NCBI RefSeq assembly: GCF_008729015.1
Contig: NZ_RKSM01000001.1
Span: 1,488,001-1,552,000 of the forward strand
Length of the DNA stretch: 64,000 nucleotides
Source: Haloarcula sp. CBA1129
GTDB taxonomy: Archaea; Halobacteriota; Halobacteria; Halobacteriales; Haloarculaceae
Direction of reading: 5' to 3'
Both the position numbers and the translations under genes were made by a program. The stretch's first letter is position 1. Each line of letters begins with the position of its first letter. Shown here in pieces: positions 60,669 through 64,000 of the stretch. The notes beneath the pieces were generated by a model. The model did not search any database. It saw only the letters and a program-made list of their open reading frames with translations, and had not been told where the DNA came from.

Positions 60669-61354
60669 CACTGTAGGAGCTCCGCGATGCCGTTCTTGAC
60701 GCGTCGCTTCGCACCGCCAGCAGCCTGCCGGAAGCTGATCCGCCACGGCGTCCGTTTGCCCTCGACGGTCGTCTTGCCCTCGCGGATGGCGTCGAGAATC
60801 GCGTCGACCGACCGTTCGTCCGTGCCGACGTTCGTGACTGCCTGCCCGACCATCTCCGCGATGTGGGCGTCACTGCCGGCGGTCATCGGTAACCCTTTTC
60901 GGCGAGCAAATCGCTCGGCCTGCCGGTTCGACCGCCCGGTCAGCAGCCGTGAGTTGTACACTTCGATGGCGTCGGCCGTGGCGAGTTCGGCCTTCGAGAT
61001 GTGTTCTAACACGCCGTGTCGGGATTCTTGGAACGGGTGCGGGACGACTGCGAGTCCGCCCTGATCACGTATCCGGTCGAGCGTCTCGTCAAAGGGAAGG
61101 TGGGGCGGAATCGCCTCCTGAATCCCCAGAGCGAGGACGTGTCCGGCGGCACACGTGACCTCCATCCCGGGAATACCGACGAGACCGTACTCCGGGGCGA
61201 GTTCGGCCGCCCGGAGGCTGGCATCGATCTCGTCGTGGTCAGTCACGGCCAGTGCGTCCAGCCCAACGGCACTGGCTTGCTCTAAGAGGAGCTCGACCGG
61301 GTCCCGGCCGTCGTACGACAGCGACGAGTGCGCGTGTAGCTCAACCGACTGCAC
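60668..61354 (-). CDS. PHP-domain phosphoesterase
   Basis: 228 residues from GTG 61354 with VELHAHSSLSYDGRD (His7, His9), VTDHDEID, GIEVTC-type GMEVTC, VVPHPFQ and MTAGSDAHIAEMVG: all metal ligands of the PHP fold. TTTTTG about 27 nt upstream supports the GTG start. Coupled to the AsnB-like gene (TGATG). PHP proteins hydrolyse phosphate esters such as histidinol phosphate or RNA/DNA ends; target unknown. Confidence 0.88.
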   Translation of the reverse strand: MQSVELHAHSSLSYDGRDPVELLLEQASAVGLDALAVTDHDEIDASLRAAELAPEYGLVGIPGMEVTCAAGHVLALGIQEAIPPHLPFDETLDRIRDQGGLAVVPHPFQESRHGVLEHISKAELATADAIEVYNSRLLTGRSNRQAERFARRKGLPMTAGSDAHIAEMVGQAVTNVGTDERSVDAILDAIREGKTTVEGKRTPWRISFRQAAGGAKRRVKNGIAELLQ

Positions 61355-61377
61355 AGGTGGCGATAGCGGGTGGCAGG

Positions 61378-61385
61378 GCAAAAAC
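61378..61385 (-). promoter_or_regulatory. TATA-like box of the PHP gene
   Basis: On the minus strand GTTTTTGC is centred about 27 nt before the GTG at 61354, consistent with a leaderless start. The rest of this 250-bp gap holds two hairpins, GGCCGCC/GGCGGCC (61423-61444) and CGACCGT/ACGGTCG (61503-61522), perhaps terminator-related structures, and no gene. Confidence 0.45.
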
Positions 61386-61602
61386 GCCCCGGTCCGCCCT
61401 TGTGCTCACAGAGAACAAACCGGCCGCCGTGTCCATGGCGGCCGAATGCCCGAAGGAACGCCCATCTGTCCCACGAGACTGAGCGTGCGTTTCCCGACGA
61501 TACGACCGTCAATCGACGGTCGCATGTGATAGTTACCGGTGTGCAGGAATGAGTCGTCCCCCTCAGATTGGCGGGGGTTAAAGTAGGGCTGACCGTCCCG
61601 GC

Positions 61603-62838
61603 TCAGTCGGCTGAGCTGCCGCCGGCTATCGAGTTCTCGCCGGTATCGAACGGCGGCGGCCCGTGAACCTCGCTGTCTTCTAGATAACATTGTGGGTCCG
61701 GAGCGAACAGGTCGTCTTCGACGGTGAGCGCTCGAAGCCGGGACGCGCCGCGGCAGACTCCGGCGTAGCGGCAGTCGGCGCACTTCCCGGTGAGGTGGTC
61801 CTCGCGGTTCCGGAGCGCCCGGAGAAGCGGGTTCGACTCGTCTTCCCAGATTGCGCCGAACGAGCGGTCGCGGATGTTCCCCAGCGAGTACCCCTGCCAG
61901 AACTGCGTGAGGTGGACGTTGCCCTGATAGTCCACGTCGGCGACGCGCTCGCCGGTTGGGTCCCCACCGTTGACCCGCAGATACTCGTACACCCGCTGGG
62001 CCTGTGCCTCGCTCATGTTCTCACGGGCGTATTCGACGAGGTAGGCCGCGTCGGCGTAGTTTCCGACCAGCAGCGTCTCGATTTCTTCGCCGCGGTCGTG
62101 GTACTCGCGGGTCATGTCACAGACCCGCTTTACCGCCTGCCGGCGATCCGCAGGTGTGAGGTCCGCATCGACGATCTCGGTCCCGCGGCCACCGTAGTCG
62201 AGGTGGTAGAAACAGAAGCGGTCCACGCCCACGTCGGTCAGCAGGTCGACGACGCCCTCCAGATCCGCGGCGTTGCGCTCTGTGATTGTGTACCGGAGGC
62301 CAGTTTTCAGGCCCGCGTCGAGGCAGTTCTCGATCCCTTGGACCGCGCCCTCGAACGCACCGTCGACCCCGCGGAAGTCGTCGTTTCGCTCCGGCAGGCC
62401 GTCGACGGAGACACCGGCGTATTTCAGCCCGGCGTCTTTCAGCGACCGGGCGCGCTCCTCGGTGATGAGCGTCCCGTTGGTCGAGAGCACGGGGCGGACG
62501 CCGACCTCGTTGGCGTAGGCGACCAGTTCTTCGAGGTCCTGCCGAACGAGCGGTTCACCACCGGAGAACAGCACCACTGGCGCGCCGTAGTCGGCCAGAT
62601 CATCAAGCAGCGCTTTCCCCTCTGCAGTCGAGAGTTCTCCGTCAGCGATTTCGGTATCGGCGGCGGCGTAACAGTGGTCACAGTAGAGATTGCACTGTTT
62701 GGTGACGTTCCAGACGACAACCGGCCGGCGCTGTTTCTCGTCGCGGATCTGCCGCTTGGTCGACTCGTTCGCTGCGTCGTACCGAAGGCCGTCTCCCTCG
62801 GCGTCGAGGTCACAGAGCAGTTTCGAGACCGAAATCAT
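61603..62838 (-). CDS. Radical SAM/SPASM protein, AhbC/NirJ-like
   Basis: 411 residues. The radical-SAM triad is Cys49, 53, 56 in VTKQCNLYCDHCYAAA, with VLFSGGEPLVRQDL next. Late blocks FYHLDYGGRG, GNVHLTQFWQGYSLGNIRDRSF, GKCADCRYAGVC and APDPQCYLE match the porphyrin enzymes AhbC (didecarboxysiroheme deacetylase) and NirJ very closely, more than PqqE or generic RiPP enzymes (from memory, not aligned). It would act on siroheme-derived hemes in the archaeal heme pathway. ATG 62838 overlaps the stop of the small upstream gene (ATGA). Annotators may call the family TIGR04053. Confidence 0.82.
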   Translation of the reverse strand: MISVSKLLCDLDAEGDGLRYDAANESTKRQIRDEKQRRPVVVWNVTKQCNLYCDHCYAAADTEIADGELSTAEGKALLDDLADYGAPVVLFSGGEPLVRQDLEELVAYANEVGVRPVLSTNGTLITEERARSLKDAGLKYAGVSVDGLPERNDDFRGVDGAFEGAVQGIENCLDAGLKTGLRYTITERNAADLEGVVDLLTDVGVDRFCFYHLDYGGRGTEIVDADLTPADRRQAVKRVCDMTREYHDRGEEIETLLVGNYADAAYLVEYARENMSEAQAQRVYEYLRVNGGDPTGERVADVDYQGNVHLTQFWQGYSLGNIRDRSFGAIWEDESNPLLRALRNREDHLTGKCADCRYAGVCRGASRLRALTVEDDLFAPDPQCYLEDSEVHGPPPFDTGENSIAGGSSAD

Positions 62839-63149
62839 CGGTTCCCACCCCGGAGCGTCTCCGCCTCCATCTCGTCGACGCTCATGGTTGCGTCCTCGTC
62901 CGTGGTTCCCGTTCCAAGCGCCGCAGCATCTGTCTGGTACCGCTCCGTCTCGTCGGCGGGACACAACCACAGTGTGACGGCGGTCCGCGCGAACAGCGAC
63001 GCTGCCTGCTCTCTGGCGATGTCGGCGGACGGCGCACTGACGCTTCCGACATGGGTGAGCGGGTTCGCCGTGTCCTCGCGGACGAACACCTCCCACTCGC
63101 GACTCGTTGCGCCGCGCGGGGCGTCTACCTCGTGGTCGAACTCTTCCAT
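62835..63149 (-). CDS. Htur_1727-type small partner of the radical SAM protein
   Basis: 104 residues. The conserved core is REWEVFVREDTANPLTHVGSVSAPSADIAREQAASLFARTAVTLWLCPAD (described), a PaaB-like fold with a Trp-Leu-Cys end, then a variable acidic tail ending LRGGNR. This family is known as the Htur_1727 candidate RiPP partnered with a radical SAM protein; the ATGA overlap shows the pairing. The conserved, folded core fits a carrier or accessory subunit as well as a peptide precursor. Confidence 0.82.
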   Translation of the reverse strand: MEEFDHEVDAPRGATSREWEVFVREDTANPLTHVGSVSAPSADIAREQAASLFARTAVTLWLCPADETERYQTDAAALGTGTTDEDATMSVDEMEAETLRGGNR

Positions 63150-63341
63150 ACCCCTCTGTTAGACTCCCTCAAAAAAACGGGGCTAGCGCGTTCTCAGCTA
63201 CTGGGAACCACAGTTGAATTCGATATAGCGGTATGGTGTTTACTGCGACGTTTGTACGAGAACGACCCATATCGAGTCTGCCCTTTGAAATCGTCGGAGA
63301 AACAGCGTCTGTGCCGTGATTACTTCAAATCGAACGCCTAG
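63150..63341. other. Intergenic region between the multicopper oxidase and the rSAM pair
   Basis: 192 bp on the minus-strand path between the two genes. AT-richer than the flanks (for instance the A run at 63171-63176) and likely to hold the promoter of the Htur_1727-type gene; no specific box can be assigned. Confidence 0.4.
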
Positions 63342-64000
63342 TTACCCTTCGTAGCCCGCGTACTCCATCAGCTGTTTGAAGATGTCGGTGTCCATTGCCT
63401 CCTTGTAGACGACGCCGGTGATCATCCCACCGGGGTAAGAGGTCCCGTTCATCGCGTGGCTGACCTTGTGACAGTGCGCGAGGTAGATACCGGGGTCGGC
63501 GTCGGCCTCGAACTCGATAGTGTGCCGACCGGCAGGCGGGATACTGGTGATGTCCTGATCGTGGCGGGCGGCTTCCGGAATCTTCCCGCCGTCTTTGTGA
63601 GTCACTTGGAACCGGTGGTTGTGGATGTGCATCGGGTGGTCCATGTACCCGTTGTTGCACATGTGGATACGCACCGTATCGCCCTGCTCGACGATGATCG
63701 GCGAGCCGTCCTCGGGGTGAAGCGTCCGTGGGGCGGACTTGCCGTTGACAGTGAACGTGTCGGGCCGGCGGTTCCGGGGGTCATAGCTGGCGTCCATGCC
63801 CGCCATCTGGCGGTTGAGCCGGGAATCCCACTCCTTCAGCGTCATGAAGTACTCTTTGTCGGCCGGTTCGTACCCCTTCGGATCGACGCGGAAGATACCG
63901 TACATCCCCATGTCGATGTGGCGATGGGTCTGGTAGTGGCAGTGATACAGGTGCGTGCCAGTCACGTTCGCGGGGATGGTGTAGGTGTGTTTCTCGCCGG
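63342..64000 (-). CDS. Multicopper oxidase, C-terminal part (5' end outside the window)
   Basis: 219 residues are visible; the start lies beyond the right edge. One copper region, THLYHCHYQTHRHIDMGMYG, ends an earlier cupredoxin domain. The last domain holds DHPMHIHNHRFQVT and YLAHCHKVSHAMNG, the HxxHxH and HCHxxxHxxxG/M pattern with type 1 and trinuclear copper ligands. The upstream part is needed to tell a laccase-like oxidase from a copper nitrite reductase. It is followed, in the same direction, by the rSAM pair. Confidence 0.85.
   Translation of the reverse strand, partial: GEKHTYTIPANVTGTHLYHCHYQTHRHIDMGMYGIFRVDPKGYEPADKEYFMTLKEWDSRLNRQMAGMDASYDPRNRRPDTFTVNGKSAPRTLHPEDGSPIIVEQGDTVRIHMCNNGYMDHPMHIHNHRFQVTHKDGGKIPEAARHDQDITSIPPAGRHTIEFEADADPGIYLAHCHKVSHAMNGTSYPGGMITGVVYKEAMDTDIFKQLMEYAGYEG

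Noticed and set aside
59574..63149. Lasso-peptide-like cluster (precursor plus asparagine-synthase-like cyclase)
   Set aside because: The AsnB-like gene is coupled to the PHP gene and has its own promoter; no transglutaminase-like leader peptidase is present, and the radical SAM protein resembles heme enzymes.

Overview
The window is chromosomal DNA from a halophilic archaeon (class Halobacteria), most likely Haloarcula or a close relative; the genus is inferred from overall gene style, not from a search. The evidence is GC-rich DNA, very acidic proteins, many Tat signals with lipoboxes, leaderless genes with a TATA box about 27 nt upstream, ATGA/GTGA overlaps inside operons, and archaeal marker genes (transcription factor B, the aCPSF1/FttA termination nuclease, RNase P component 4, GatC-GatA and a 7S SRP RNA).

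Layout: 0-10 kb holds a DR2241-type Fe-S protein, an M48 protease with a Tat lipoprotein beta-propeller, the CbiX chelatase, cysS, CorA and a TctA-like permease. 10-16 kb has two tandem moeA genes (the second with an extra C-terminal domain), an iron-ADH-fold protein, a hairpin array and an NDH-2. 16-24 kb has ThuA, HxlR, a CoA-binding protein, a lipase maturation factor with a DCC thiol protein, a BolA-monothiol glutaredoxin pair, FttA and a DHH phosphoesterase. 24-31 kb is a molybdenum/tungsten cofactor island: a MOT1 molybdate transporter, MoaA, a YqeC-like protein, MobA and an aldehyde ferredoxin oxidoreductase homologue that lacks its Fe4S4 cysteines. 31-34 kb has small proteins, a Tat lipoprotein resembling DyP peroxidases and a three-gene operon of tiny membrane proteins.

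33.8-42.3 kb is the most striking locus. A membrane formate dehydrogenase operon (Tat-exported Cys-type alpha subunit, four-cluster beta subunit, an extra two-helix protein, cytochrome b) is transcribed divergently from a 710-residue HdrA/MvhD-like polyferredoxin coupled to a TorD-type chaperone. It may link formate oxidation to both the quinone pool and a cytosolic thiol or ferredoxin pool; that link is inference.

42.8-48.9 kb is gene-poor and AT-rich in places, with an IclR regulator, a sugar-acid (FAH-fold) dehydratase, a methyltransferase and an acyl-CoA synthetase. 48.9-52 kb carries the SRP RNA, a tRNA-Arg(TCG) followed by two downstream copies of its 3' end, MscS, YhbY and RNase P component 4. 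52-57 kb has two GT4 glycosyltransferases flanking an MFS exporter, then gatCA. 58-64 kb has tfb, a NUDIX protein, an asparagine-synthase-like ATPase coupled to a PHP phosphoesterase, an AhbC/NirJ-like radical SAM protein coupled to a small Htur_1727-type partner, and the C-terminal part of a multicopper oxidase.
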